A stretch of 26,591 nucleotides of DNA from Pseudomonadota bacterium (GTDB taxonomy: Bacteria > Pseudomonadota > Alphaproteobacteria > Rhizobiales > Devosiaceae). The position numbers were made by a program, and so were the translations under genes. The notes under the pieces are model-generated. The model saw nothing but the letters and a program-made list of their open reading frames with translations, was not told the DNA's origin and made no database searches. The DNA is taken from positions 1-26,591 of the forward strand of contig JAEZKB010000141.1 of the NCBI GenBank assembly GCA_023415605.1. Reading direction: 5' to 3'. Shown in pieces: positions 7,480 through 15,937 of this stretch; the first letter of the stretch is position 1; each line of letters begins with the position of its first letter.

Positions 7480-8495
7480 GGCCTAACGGTGATCACGACT
7501 CGCCGGTTGGCGTTGAGTTCTTCGCCGAATTGAGTGGTTTCGCCGAAGCCGGTGGCGGTCGCTTCCGCGAACTGGACGCCCTGCTGGCGCAGGTAGCGCA
7601 GCACGTTCTGGGCGCGTTCGACCGAAAACAGCGCATTGGTAGCGTAGTCGCCCTGGGTGCTGGAATAGCCGGTGACCAGCGCACGGCATTTCTGCGTACC
7701 GATGGCGGTGACGATCTGATCAAGCCGCTCCATCAGCCTGGGCGTGAGGTCGTTGGAATTCTCGTTAAAGCCGATGACGTTGAAGAGATCGTCGATCTGG
7801 CACGAAAGACTGCCTTCCGGGTTCTGGTCGGCGAGCGCGACGCTCATCGATTCTTCGGTATCGACATCGATCTCCGCCTTGGCCTCGACCACTTCCGGCA
7901 CGCGTAGTTCCTGAAGGCCGCTGACCGGCAGGCGCTCAGCAACGAACTTGGCAGGGGCGATGCCACCGCCGGCACTCGTCGGCCAGCCGCCGCGCGGCGC
8001 CTTGGAGACGCCCTGCTGATTGCCGTCGAGCAGCACCAGGAATTCGCCCAGCGTCTCGTTGGGTGCGATGCCGTTGGCGTCGCTGGTGGTGAGGCCCGAA
8101 AGGGTCACCGACCTGCCGTTGACCGAGACCGAGGCGAGGAAGAGGTTGCGATCGCGGTTAGAGCCTTCGCCGCCGAAGGCTTCATTTGTGAGCCGCACGC
8201 GCACCTCTCCGCCGGAGCTGAACACATCGTCCGGAATCGGAAAGTCGAAGCTCTGCACATGCGAGGCTTTGTCGGCGGCATCGGCGAAGCGGCCATCATT
8301 GTCGGTATCGATGGCAGTATCGACGGCCGCCTTGCCGATCACCGTGCCGTTGAAGGTCACCTCGAATTTGGGTGGCCCGTCATAGGCTTCCCCGCCCATG
8401 ACCAGAGTGAGTGTGTTGTCGGCGGCATGCGCGGCACCGCTCAGCGCGCACAGCATCACAGCGGCCCCCGCGGCCGCCTTGAGCAAGTTGGACAT
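7476..8495 (-). CDS. OmpA-family protein with CBM60-like carbohydrate-binding N-terminal domain
   Basis: The 339-residue protein has a signal peptide (cleavage after AAHA, residue 24). Residues about 27-133 resemble the calcium-dependent xylan-binding module family (CBM60-like): GGEAYDGPPKFEVTFNG, HVQSFDFPIPDD, VRVRLTNEAFGGEGSNRDRN and LFLASVSVNG. A Pro/Ala/Val linker leads to a C-terminal OmpA domain (about 235-339) with YATNALFSVERAQNV and NANRRVVITV. The usual TD before GxxxxN is SS here (GYSSTQG), so peptidoglycan binding may be altered. A good GGAGG ribosome site precedes the ATG. The likely location is the periplasm, tethered to peptidoglycan. Family assignment of the N-terminal domain is by eye. 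Confidence 0.85.
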   Translation of the reverse strand: MSNLLKAAAGAAVMLCALSGAAHAADNTLTLVMGGEAYDGPPKFEVTFNGTVIGKAAVDTAIDTDNDGRFADAADKASHVQSFDFPIPDDVFSSGGEVRVRLTNEAFGGEGSNRDRNLFLASVSVNGRSVTLSGLTTSDANGIAPNETLGEFLVLLDGNQQGVSKAPRGGWPTSAGGGIAPAKFVAERLPVSGLQELRVPEVVEAKAEIDVDTEESMSVALADQNPEGSLSCQIDDLFNVIGFNENSNDLTPRLMERLDQIVTAIGTQKCRALVTGYSSTQGDYATNALFSVERAQNVLRYLRQQGVQFAEATATGFGETTQFGEELNANRRVVITVRP

Positions 8496-8569
8496 CGTCG
8501 CCCTCCGTCTGTCTGCCCGGCAAGAGCTAGAAAGTCAGATGGGCAACAGTTCGCCAGACTGATGGCGGC

Positions 8570-8602
8570 TTGTCACGAGCTTGCCCGGCTTTTGTCACGA
8601 GC
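8570..8602. repeat. Two 11-bp direct repeats TTGTCACGAGC, 22 bp apart
   Basis: TTGTCACGAGC occurs at 8570-8580 and again at 8592-8602, identical in both copies, with start-to-start spacing of exactly 22 bp, two turns of B-DNA. They lie 75-107 bp upstream of the ATG of the divergently placed CBM-OmpA gene (on the minus strand the unit reads GCTCGTGACAA). This is the geometry expected for tandem binding of a regulator on one DNA face. The regulator is unknown. Confidence 0.55.
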
Positions 8603-8725
8603 ATTTGAGCGCTACGTGAAGAGAGGGTGAATCTGCGTGACGCAACAGCGGCCTAGTTCGTGGCCACAGCAATGCCCCAATCAGCCGGGTGGCATCTGCC
8701 TCCCCCGATTCCTATATCTCACTCG

Positions 8726-9013
8726 TCAGATGCCGGCCGGAATAACCGGCCCGTCCGCCCCCACAACCTCGATGGCCAGTGCATGGACACCGCCCTTCAG
8801 TTCGGCATCCAGCGCCTCCATGACGGCACGATGTTGCTGTAGGCGAGTCTTGCCGGCGAAGTGAGGAGACGCGATTCTGACGCGGTAGTGGGTCTCTCCG
8901 CCCGCTCGCGAACCAGCATGACCTTTATGTCGGTCGCTCTCATCGAGCACTTCAAGATGGGTCGGTGCAAATTTTTGGGAAAGTTTCTCAACAATCGTAT
9001 CGCGAACGGACAT
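8726..9013 (-). CDS. bolA: BolA family protein
   Basis: The 95-residue protein shows the BolA pattern: a short N-terminal helix (MSVRDTIVEKLSQKF), PTHLEVLDESDRHKGH, then YRVRIASPHFAGKTRLQQHRAV with the conserved HR, and a C-terminal LAIEVV strand. BolA proteins partner with monothiol glutaredoxins and take part in iron-sulphur cluster handling and stress responses. The neighbourhood (dnaJ-domain gene, cobST) is the classical one in Hyphomicrobiales. It is divergent from the dnaJ-like gene with only 49 bp between start codons, so the promoters must overlap. Confidence 0.93.
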   Translation of the reverse strand: MSVRDTIVEKLSQKFAPTHLEVLDESDRHKGHAGSRAGGETHYRVRIASPHFAGKTRLQQHRAVMEALDAELKGGVHALAIEVVGADGPVIPAGI

Positions 9014-9062
9014 ATGGATACCGGTTCAGGTGTGTTTTGGACGTAAAGCGTAACTAGGACTG

Positions 9063-9695
9063 ATGAAGCTCGATTCCAAGCTCTTCGACAGGATCAGGAT
9101 CAAGCCGCGGCATGAGGAGAAGCCTCATGTAGCGACGCCCGCTTGCGCGTGGGAAGGCTGCGACCAGCCTGGCGAGTACCGGGCACCCAAGGCGAACCAC
9201 AAGGAAGGCGAGTACCACAACTTCTGCCTGGAGCATGTCCGCCACTACAACACGACCTTCAACTTCTTTGCCGGCATGACCGCCAAGGAAACGGCGGAGC
9301 GCGTCAGTCGCTGGGCCGAAACCGACGGCCGTCCGAGCTGGGGATTTGGCGCCAAGGCCGGTTCGGCCGGACCGCGCATGCCGCGGCGCGAGGCCCGCGA
9401 TCCAAGCAAGCGCTTCCAGGATCCGCTCAATATTTTCGCCCGCTACGCGCGCGCCCAGCAGCGCGGGCCTCAGCCGGAACGCGTCGTGCCGCTGCACGAA
9501 AACGATCGGCGCGCGCTCGAAGCGCTGGGCTTTCAGGGTCGGGCCAAGTCCGACGACATCAAGGCCGCCTACAAGCGGCTGGTGAAACTGCACCACCCCG
9601 ACGCCAATGGCGGGAACAAGGCTTCCGAAGACCGGCTGCGGGCCATCATCGCCGCCTATTCGCACCTCAAGAACAAGGGCTTCGTGCAGCGCTAG
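9063..9695 (+). CDS. J-domain (DnaJ-like) protein
   Basis: This 210-residue protein carries a C-terminal J domain at about residues 150-210, with RALEALGF, IKAAYKRLVKLHHPDANGG (HPD motif) and an LRAIIAAYSHLK helix. The N-terminal part has CAWEGC and a NFCLEHVRHYN segment, four Cys/His positions that could bind zinc, and no G/F-rich region or substrate domain. It is therefore a class C J-protein that would stimulate DnaK. An AGGA ribosome site is 5 bp before the ATG. It belongs to the conserved bolA/dnaJ/cobST neighbourhood. Its TAG stop overlaps that of the convergent response regulator. Confidence 0.9.
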   Translation: MKLDSKLFDRIRIKPRHEEKPHVATPACAWEGCDQPGEYRAPKANHKEGEYHNFCLEHVRHYNTTFNFFAGMTAKETAERVSRWAETDGRPSWGFGAKAGSAGPRMPRREARDPSKRFQDPLNIFARYARAQQRGPQPERVVPLHENDRRALEALGFQGRAKSDDIKAAYKRLVKLHHPDANGGNKASEDRLRAIIAAYSHLKNKGFVQR

Positions 9696-10060
9696 GCGAT
9701 CGCCGCCAGCGCCTGCATCAGCACCGCCCCCTCATAGGGCTTGGCGACGCGCGGCACGGCGCGCAGATGCTCGGGTAAGTTGCCCGGTGCATAGCCGGTG
9801 ACAAAGAGAAACGGGATGGCGCGGCCGATCAGGTTTTCCGCCAGCGGAAATACCATCACCCCGTTGAGATTGACGTCGAGAAGAGCGCAGTCGAAGGCTT
9901 CGCTATCGGCCGCGGCGAGAGCCGTCGCGAGATCGTGGTAGGGGCCTACGACGATCCAGCCATGATCGCGCAAGTGATCTTCGAGGCTGAGCGCGAGAAG
10001 CACCTCGTCTTCAACCACCAGCACCCGTTTGCCCGCGTGCCGTGAACTGTCCTCTACCAT
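9692..10060 (-). CDS. Single-domain response regulator
   Basis: The 122-residue protein is only a receiver domain: acidic pocket Glu17-Asp18, phospho-acceptor Asp62 in LLDVNLNG, Thr in FLFVTGYAP, and the conserved Lys in RVAKPY. It has no DNA-binding output domain. It follows the HWE kinase gene after 12 bp and is surely its partner or phosphate sink. FVTGY resembles, but does not exactly match, the FATGUY motif of single-domain regulators that control the general stress response of alphaproteobacteria. No PhyR, NepR or EcfG gene is in the window. Confidence 0.9.
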   Translation of the reverse strand: MVEDSSRHAGKRVLVVEDEVLLALSLEDHLRDHGWIVVGPYHDLATALAAADSEAFDCALLDVNLNGVMVFPLAENLIGRAIPFLFVTGYAPGNLPEHLRAVPRVAKPYEGAVLMQALAAIA

Positions 10061-10072
10061 TTGCGGCCGCCT

Positions 10073-11236
10073 TCAGCTCCGGTCTGGCCGCAGCGGGAAC
10101 GTAATGGTGCAGATGAGACCTTTCGGTGCGAAATCCATCGCCACCTTGCCCTGGATTTCGGTGGCCATGGCGCGCTCGAGCAGCAGCCGACCGAAGCCGT
10201 TGCGATCTGGCGCCAGGACCGAAGGCCCACCCGATTCCGACCAGGTGATCTCCAGCGTGCGGCCGTCGGGACGCACTCGCCAGCCGATATCGACGCGGCC
10301 GCCGGCCGAGCGCAGTGCGCCGTATTTGGCGGCGTTGGTAGCAAGTTCGTGAAAGCCCATGCCCAGCATGATTGCTTGCCGCGGCAAAAGCGCGATCGGC
10401 GGCCCGGAGAGGACGATGTTATCGCCATCGGCGGAGCCATGCGGCGAGAGTTCATCACGCAGCAGGGTTTCGAGATCGACGGTCGACCAGCTCGTTTCGG
10501 CCAGCCGGGTGTGCGTCTGCGCCAAAGCGCGGAGCCGCGACTCGAAGCGGTGACGCACATCGTTGAGGCTCGGATCTCGCCCGAAGGACTGATGGGCGAT
10601 GGATATAACGGTCGCCAAAGTATTCTTGACGCGGTGGCTGAGCTCGGCGAGCAGCAATTGCCGCGCCTCCTCGCCCCGCTGGCGGGCAACGGCGAACCCG
10701 AGCTGCCGCGCGATGTTGATGGCGAGCGCCATCTCGTCGCGCGTGAAGCGGTGCGGTTCGTCATGGTAGGTCATGAACTTGCCGATCACGACGCCGTCGG
10801 CCATTAGGGGAATAAAGCCAAGGGCGCTGATCCCCTCGAGCGATACGGCGGCCTTGAGTTCATCGGACTCACCCGACTCCACAATGTCTTCGAGAAAGAT
10901 CGGAATGGGATCCCGGTCACCCGGCTTCCATGGCGAATGGCCGTCGACGGCCCTGCGGTAAGCGTCCGAGAGACCGTGCCAGCCGACAAAGCGCATGACG
11001 CCAGCGGCATCGAAGAGCAGGATCGAGGCGCGGTCGCAGCCAAGGCCGCCGATGATCGCATGGAGGGCGGCCGAGTAGATGTCGTCGGCGGAGTTGGCGC
11101 GGTAGAGGCGATCGGTGAACTGATAGAGTACCGTCTGGTGGCGCAGGCGGCGATCGACTTCGGCTTCGTCCGGGCTGCCATCCGCCATCAACGCCGACAT
11201 GACGTCGCTGCTGCCAGCAAGCGTTTCGATACTCAT
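10073..11236 (-). CDS. GAF-HWE family sensor histidine kinase
   Basis: The 387-residue protein has an N-terminal GAF sensor domain (about 35-190: YSAALHAIIGGLGCDRASIL, ISALGFIPLMADGVVIGKF) and a HisKA_2/HWE dimerisation region with His201 in ELSHRVKNTLATV. The ATPase domain carries HELATNAAKYGAL, WSESGGP and NGFGRLLLERA. No transmembrane segment is visible, so it is a cytoplasmic sensor. The ATG at 11236 has GGGGGA 8 bases upstream; ATG 11245 is also possible. It forms a two-gene operon with the response regulator and is divergent from the hydrolase gene. The signal is unknown; GAF domains commonly bind small ligands, tetrapyrroles or flavins. Confidence 0.9.
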   Translation of the reverse strand: MSIETLAGSSDVMSALMADGSPDEAEVDRRLRHQTVLYQFTDRLYRANSADDIYSAALHAIIGGLGCDRASILLFDAAGVMRFVGWHGLSDAYRRAVDGHSPWKPGDRDPIPIFLEDIVESGESDELKAAVSLEGISALGFIPLMADGVVIGKFMTYHDEPHRFTRDEMALAINIARQLGFAVARQRGEEARQLLLAELSHRVKNTLATVISIAHQSFGRDPSLNDVRHRFESRLRALAQTHTRLAETSWSTVDLETLLRDELSPHGSADGDNIVLSGPPIALLPRQAIMLGMGFHELATNAAKYGALRSAGGRVDIGWRVRPDGRTLEITWSESGGPSVLAPDRNGFGRLLLERAMATEIQGKVAMDFAPKGLICTITFPLRPDRS

Positions 11237-11369
11237 TGTGCACATCCCCCGGGCTCTGCCGATTTGCCGAAACGTGGCTTTTCGCAATTGGTTGCAGAAA
11301 CTACGAGGATGGCGGATGGGAAACTTTCGATGCGGCGGCGCCGTTGCTCAAAGCGGATTGGGAAAGCGC

Positions 11370-12209
11370 GTGACCATCTTCAAGACCATCCTCGATAAGC
11401 TTTCGCCGTTGACCGTGCTCAACGGCTTTGCTGCAGGGGCGGCCGTGGAGGCTGACCGCTATGGCCTGCACGAACGCCACGGGCTGGATGTCTACCGCCC
11501 GCGGAGGCGCGGTCCGCATCCCGTCGTGGTGTTCTTCTATGGTGGCGGCTGGGAGGAAGGCGACCGTGGTGCCTACCGCTTTGTCGGTGCGGCACTGGCT
11601 TCGGCCGGCATTGTCGCTGTGATCCCGGACTATCGGCTTTACCCGGAGGTGCGCTTCCCCGGCTTTCTCGAAGATGGGGCGGCAGCGGTGCGCTGGGCGG
11701 CGGAGCATGCCAACCGGTTCGGCGGCGATCCGGATAGGCTGGTGCTGATGGGTCATTCGGCCGGGGCGCACATTGCCGGCATGCTGGCGATGGACGGGCG
11801 CTGGCTCGATGCCGCAGGTGTCTCGCGGGGCGCGGTGCGCGGCTGGGTCGGACTCGCCGGACCCTACGATTTCGAGCCGGATACGCCCAATCGGCGGACC
11901 ATTTTCGGCAAGGACCGGCAGAGTACTCAGCCCATCGGCTTCACCCGTCAGGATAACCCCCCGGCCCTGCTCGGCATCTCGGCGCGGGACCAGGTGGTCG
12001 ATCCGGGAAATTCGCGACGGCTGGCGAAGCGGATCGTGAATGCGGGTGGCACGGCGGAGGTGAAGGTTTACCCACGCACCGATCACGCCAGCATTCTGGG
12101 CGCGATCTCGCCGCTGCTGCGCTTTCTGGGGCCGGTCTTTCGAGACAGCACCCACTTCATCCAGACGGTCACGGCCAAAGCCCGGCAGTCGGAAAGCGAG
12201 ACCGCATGA
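11370..12209 (+). CDS. Alpha/beta hydrolase (esterase/lipase-like, BD-FAE/HSL type)
   Basis: The 279-residue product starts at a GTG with GGGAAAG just upstream; an ATG at 11316 would add an unlikely tail. The fold signatures are the oxyanion-hole motif FFYGGGWEEG, DYRLYPE, the nucleophile elbow GHSAGAH with Ser130, a likely acid Asp in SARDQVVDPG, and His in PRTDHASIL. No signal peptide is apparent. Such enzymes hydrolyse carboxyl esters; the substrate is unknown. Its stop overlaps the start of the DUF1295 gene (ATGA), so it is the first gene of the lipid-related block. Confidence 0.88.
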   Translation: MTIFKTILDKLSPLTVLNGFAAGAAVEADRYGLHERHGLDVYRPRRRGPHPVVVFFYGGGWEEGDRGAYRFVGAALASAGIVAVIPDYRLYPEVRFPGFLEDGAAAVRWAAEHANRFGGDPDRLVLMGHSAGAHIAGMLAMDGRWLDAAGVSRGAVRGWVGLAGPYDFEPDTPNRRTIFGKDRQSTQPIGFTRQDNPPALLGISARDQVVDPGNSRRLAKRIVNAGGTAEVKVYPRTDHASILGAISPLLRFLGPVFRDSTHFIQTVTAKARQSESETA

Positions 12210-13000
12210 CGGCTCTGATCCTCATTGTCTTTCTCGGCATCGCGCTCTCCGGCCTCATGGCCCAGGCCTGGCGAACCATCCTCCGGACCGGCAATTCCGG
12301 CTTTGCCGATGTGTTCTGGTCCTATTCGATCGGGGGCGCCGGCGTCGTGGCCGCGCTGTGGCCCCTGTCGCCGGGCGAGCCGGGCCCGCGCAACTGGCTG
12401 GTGGCGGGGCTGGTCGCGATCTGGTCGCTGCGGCTCGGCACGCACATACTCCGGCGCACGCTCAAGGGCAGCGACGATCCGCGCTACGCCCAGCTGCGCA
12501 AGGAGTGGGGCGACAGGGCCGACCAGCAATTGCTGATCTTCCTGCAAATCCAGGCCGGGGCGGCCTTGGTACTTGCCATCGCCATCATGGCGGCGGCGCA
12601 CAACCCGGCCCCGCTTGGCCTGCCCGATGCGTTCGGCGTGCTCGTCGCCATCGCGGCGATCGCCGGCGAGGCGGTTGCGGACGCGCAGCTGACAGCCTTC
12701 AAGCGTGACCCGGCCAATAAGGGTAAGGTCTGCGACACGGGACTCTGGGGGCTGTCGCGGCATCCCAACTATTTCTTCGAGTGGCTGTTCTGGGTCGCCT
12801 TTCCCCTGATCGGCATCGGCTATGGCTGGGGCTGGGTGGCACTGCTGGCTCCACTGCAAATGTACTGGCTGCTGGTACACGCCTCCGGCATCCCGCCGCT
12901 CGAAGCGCATATGATGCGGTCGCGGCCCGCTGCCTTTGCCGAATACAAAAAGCGCGTCCGCGCCTTCTGGCCGATTCCCAAGGCCGTGGAAAAAACCTAG
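12206..13000 (+). CDS. DUF1295 membrane protein (steroid 5-alpha-reductase-like)
   Basis: The 264-residue integral membrane protein has about six hydrophobic segments. The C-terminal motif GLWGLSRHPNYFFEW, followed by a WPIP-containing end, is the hallmark of the DUF1295 / isoprenylcysteine methyltransferase-like / steroid reductase fold, which binds NADPH or SAM at the membrane face. In other bacteria DUF1295 genes sit with FAD amine-oxidase-like and DUF1365 genes, as here. The substrate is presumably a membrane lipid. It is translationally coupled to the hydrolase gene. Confidence 0.9.
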   Translation: MTALILIVFLGIALSGLMAQAWRTILRTGNSGFADVFWSYSIGGAGVVAALWPLSPGEPGPRNWLVAGLVAIWSLRLGTHILRRTLKGSDDPRYAQLRKEWGDRADQQLLIFLQIQAGAALVLAIAIMAAAHNPAPLGLPDAFGVLVAIAAIAGEAVADAQLTAFKRDPANKGKVCDTGLWGLSRHPNYFFEWLFWVAFPLIGIGYGWGWVALLAPLQMYWLLVHASGIPPLEAHMMRSRPAAFAEYKKRVRAFWPIPKAVEKT

Positions 13001-13070
13001 TCCAGCTCTGGCGTTAGCGGGTCAGCGCACCCATGTGGCATGCGGCGGATGCACCGCCGGGAGCGTCGCG

Positions 13071-13745
13071 ATGAGTTCACCCTTTTCCGGATCGCATGCC
13101 GCGGGCTATGCCGACGGCCCGCCACGGCAGGTGCCGGGCTTTGCCAGCCTGCATCTGATGACATCCATGCTGCTGGGCGAACGCACCCCTGCTGACGGTC
13201 GCGTGTTGGTGCATGGCGCCGGCGGTGGTCTCGAACTCAGGGCTCTGGCGGACAAGCATCCGGGCTGGACCTTCGATGGCATCGACCCCTCGGCCGATAT
13301 GCTGCGGACCGCCGAAACAGTCATCGGCGAGCACGCGGGCAGGGTCCGGTTGCACGAAGGCTATATCGAGGACGCCCCGGACGGGCCGTTCGATGCGGCC
13401 ACCAGCATCCTCACCTTCCACTTCATTCCGCGCGAGCAGCGGGCCGAGACGCTGCGGCACATCCGCCAGCGGCTCAAGCCGGATGCGCCCTTCGTCCTCG
13501 CCCACATCAGCTTCCCGCAAACCGAGCCGGACCGGTCGCAGGCCATCGCCCGCCACGTCGCCTTCGCGGCCGGTGGGATATACGACCCGGCACGCGCGGC
13601 GAGTTTTGCTCAGGCGATCGGCCCGAAACTTACCATCCTTCCACCCGAGGAAGAGGAGGCCATGCTGCGCGAAAATGGCTTCGGCGGTGTGAGCGTGTTC
13701 TACGCGGGACTCAGCTTCCGCGGCTGGGTGGCTTACGCCGCCTAG
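13071..13745 (+). CDS. Class I SAM-dependent methyltransferase
   Basis: The 224-residue protein shows the Rossmann methyltransferase order: motif I VLVHGAGGGLELRAL (Gly-rich loop, with His in place of the common Asp/Glu), GIDPSADML for the ribose-binding acidic residue, FDAATSILTFHFIP as motif II, and LKPDAPFVLAHISF as motif III. It is much shorter than cyclopropane-fatty-acid synthases (about 400 residues) and lacks their features. The substrate is unknown. Its place between DUF1295 and the FAD protein suggests it takes part in the same lipid pathway. The ATG follows GGGAGCGTCGCG. Confidence 0.85.
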   Translation: MSSPFSGSHAAGYADGPPRQVPGFASLHLMTSMLLGERTPADGRVLVHGAGGGLELRALADKHPGWTFDGIDPSADMLRTAETVIGEHAGRVRLHEGYIEDAPDGPFDAATSILTFHFIPREQRAETLRHIRQRLKPDAPFVLAHISFPQTEPDRSQAIARHVAFAAGGIYDPARAASFAQAIGPKLTILPPEEEEAMLRENGFGGVSVFYAGLSFRGWVAYAA

Positions 13746-13823
13746 CCTTTTTCGTCGCACCCGAAACTTCCCGCCCCTGACCACCCGTTGCTGCTCGCCA
13801 AGCAACAAGAAAGGTGAGTCAGG

Positions 13824-15152
13824 ATGCGGGTGGCAGTTGTCGGTTCGGGAATTTCGGGTCTTTCGGCGGCCTGGCTGCTCTCCAAGAGCGCCGATGTGAC
13901 GCTGATAGACAATGCGTCCCGGCTGGGTGGCCACACCAACACCATCGATGCGGTGACCCCTGATGGTCCCGTAGCCGTGGATACCGGCTTCATCGTCTAC
14001 AACGAGCAGAACTACCCCAACCTGACGGCCTTCTTCAGCCATCTGGGTATCGATACTGCCGCCACCGATATGGGCTTTGCCGTCTCGTCGGATCACGGCG
14101 CCATGGAATATTGCGGGCGCAACTTCGATGGTCTGTTCGGCCAGCGCCGCAACCTCTTCCGCCCGCGCCATTGGCGCATGGTCGCTGACATCGTCCGCTT
14201 CTTCAAATGGGCCGAGCGCCACGCCGCCACGGAAGCCGCCAGCGATACGGGCATCGGGACATTTCTCAAGAACCACGGCTATTCGGACGCCTTCATCGAG
14301 GATCACCTGCTACCGATCTGCGCGGCGATCTGGTCGACGCCGGCACGATCCATGCTGGAATTCCCGGCCCGCACCTTCGTCAACTTCTTCGCCAACCATG
14401 GGCTGCTCGAACTCGACATCGACAAGCGCCCAATCTGGCGCACGGTCAAAGGTGGGGCGCGGACCTATATCGACCGCGTGCTCGAACAGAGCCGCTTCGG
14501 CATCATGACCAACGCCCACATCGCCGCCGTGACGCGCGATGCACAGGGCGTGGACCTGCTCTTTTCCAACGGTGACCAGGGCCGTTTCGACCATGTGATC
14601 TTTGCCTGCCATGCCGACCAGGCGCTCGGCCTCATCGCCGACCCCAGCGCCGACGAGCGCGCCATCCTGCAGCATTTCCGGTTCACCCCCAACCGGGCCG
14701 TGCTGCACACAGATGAACGCATGATGCCCAAGCGCAAGCAGCTCTGGTCGAGCTGGAACTATCTTCGCACCGGCAAGGGCGACGATGCGCAACTGAGCCT
14801 CACCTATTGGATGAATGCGCTGCAGCCGCTCCCGACCAAGACCAACATCTTCGTGACGCTCAATCCGATGCACGACTTTGCACCGGGATCGGTGCAGCGC
14901 GTCATCGACTATGAACATCCGCTGTTCGACGCCGAGGCGGTTGCGGCGCAGCGCGACATGTGGCGCATCCAGGGTGTGCGCCGCACGTGGTTCGCGGGCG
15001 CGTGGCTCGGCTATGGCTTCCACGAGGATGGGCTGCAGGCGGGTCTCGAAGTGGCGGAACGGTTGGGCACGGTGTCCCGCCCCTGGGCCGCCCGTGGGCA
15101 GCGCGACCGCATCGCGCATAACTGGGAAGCCGAAACGGTGGCCGCCGAATGA
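13824..15152 (+). CDS. FAD-dependent amine-oxidase-like oxidoreductase (COG2907 type)
   Basis: The 442-residue protein begins with a dinucleotide fold, VAVVGSGISGLSAAWLL, then the NASRLGGHTNT and VDTGFIVYNEQNYPNL motifs typical of the NAD/FAD-binding proteins that pair with DUF1365, and a C-terminal FAD-contact segment WFAGAWLGYGFHEDGL. Relatives near DUF1365 are thought to oxidise or desaturate fatty acyl chains. A short AGTCAGG ribosome site precedes the ATG. The stop overlaps the start of the DUF1365 gene, giving tight coupling. The acyl-chain role is inferred from cluster context only. Confidence 0.9.
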   Translation: MRVAVVGSGISGLSAAWLLSKSADVTLIDNASRLGGHTNTIDAVTPDGPVAVDTGFIVYNEQNYPNLTAFFSHLGIDTAATDMGFAVSSDHGAMEYCGRNFDGLFGQRRNLFRPRHWRMVADIVRFFKWAERHAATEAASDTGIGTFLKNHGYSDAFIEDHLLPICAAIWSTPARSMLEFPARTFVNFFANHGLLELDIDKRPIWRTVKGGARTYIDRVLEQSRFGIMTNAHIAAVTRDAQGVDLLFSNGDQGRFDHVIFACHADQALGLIADPSADERAILQHFRFTPNRAVLHTDERMMPKRKQLWSSWNYLRTGKGDDAQLSLTYWMNALQPLPTKTNIFVTLNPMHDFAPGSVQRVIDYEHPLFDAEAVAAQRDMWRIQGVRRTWFAGAWLGYGFHEDGLQAGLEVAERLGTVSRPWAARGQRDRIAHNWEAETVAAE

Positions 15153-15925
15153 CGCACAAGGACGGCGCGCTCTATCTCGGCGAGGTCGTGCACAAGCGGG
15201 CACGGCCCAAGCGCCATAGGTTGCGCTACTCGGTTTTTTCTATGCTGGTCGATCTCGACCGGCTCGAGGAACTGGACCGGCGGCTGAAGCTGTTCTCGGT
15301 CGGACGGTTCAACTTGTTCTCGCTCAGGCCAAGCGATTTCGGGGCGCACGATGCGAGTTCGCTCAGCGATTTCATCCGCAGGAAGGCAAAGGCGGCGGGG
15401 GTCGGTGACCGGGTCTCGCGTATCCGCATGCTCTGCTACCCGCGCCTCCTCGGCTATGCCTTCAACCCGATGACCACCTTCTATCTCGAGGACGCCGAGG
15501 GGCGGACGCTGATGCTGGTCTACGAGGTGCACAACACCTTCGGCGAGCACCACTTCTACCAGCATGTGGTGGAGGAGCCGGGCGCCGAGATCCGGCACAC
15601 GGCCAAGAAAGCCTTCTATGTCTCGCCCTTCAATACGCTGGCCGGCCACTATCGCTTCTCGGTCCGCCCGCCGGGCGAAGATGTGTTTACCGGCATCACG
15701 CTCTCGGATGAGGGCGGCGGGCTGGTCACCGCCTGGTTCGAGGGCAGGCGGGAGGAACTGACCGACGGTGCGCTTGTAAAGGTCGCCCTCGCCTTCCCGC
15801 TGATGACCCTCAAGATCATCGCTGGCATCCATTGGGAGGCGCTGAAGCTGCTGCTCAAGGGCGTGCCGCTGACGCTCAAATTCCGCGATGCGCTGAAGGC
15901 GCGCGAGGCGCAGCGCGAGCTGTGA
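15149..15925 (+). CDS. DUF1365 family protein
   Basis: The 258-residue protein carries the DUF1365 landmarks: LYLGEVVHKRARPKRHRLRY, SMLVDLDRLEEL, ML CYPRLLGYAFNPMTTFY, VYEVHNTFGE and KAFYVSPFNTLAGHYRF. The many conserved His, Tyr and Asn residues suggest an enzyme, but no activity is established that I can cite. It has no signal peptide; a C-terminal hydrophobic/amphipathic segment (about residues 210-240) may contact membranes. It overlaps the FAD protein gene by 4 bp, a pairing seen widely in proteobacteria. Confidence 0.92.
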   Translation: MTHKDGALYLGEVVHKRARPKRHRLRYSVFSMLVDLDRLEELDRRLKLFSVGRFNLFSLRPSDFGAHDASSLSDFIRRKAKAAGVGDRVSRIRMLCYPRLLGYAFNPMTTFYLEDAEGRTLMLVYEVHNTFGEHHFYQHVVEEPGAEIRHTAKKAFYVSPFNTLAGHYRFSVRPPGEDVFTGITLSDEGGGLVTAWFEGRREELTDGALVKVALAFPLMTLKIIAGIHWEALKLLLKGVPLTLKFRDALKAREAQREL

Positions 15926-15937
15926 TAGGACTGGCCC

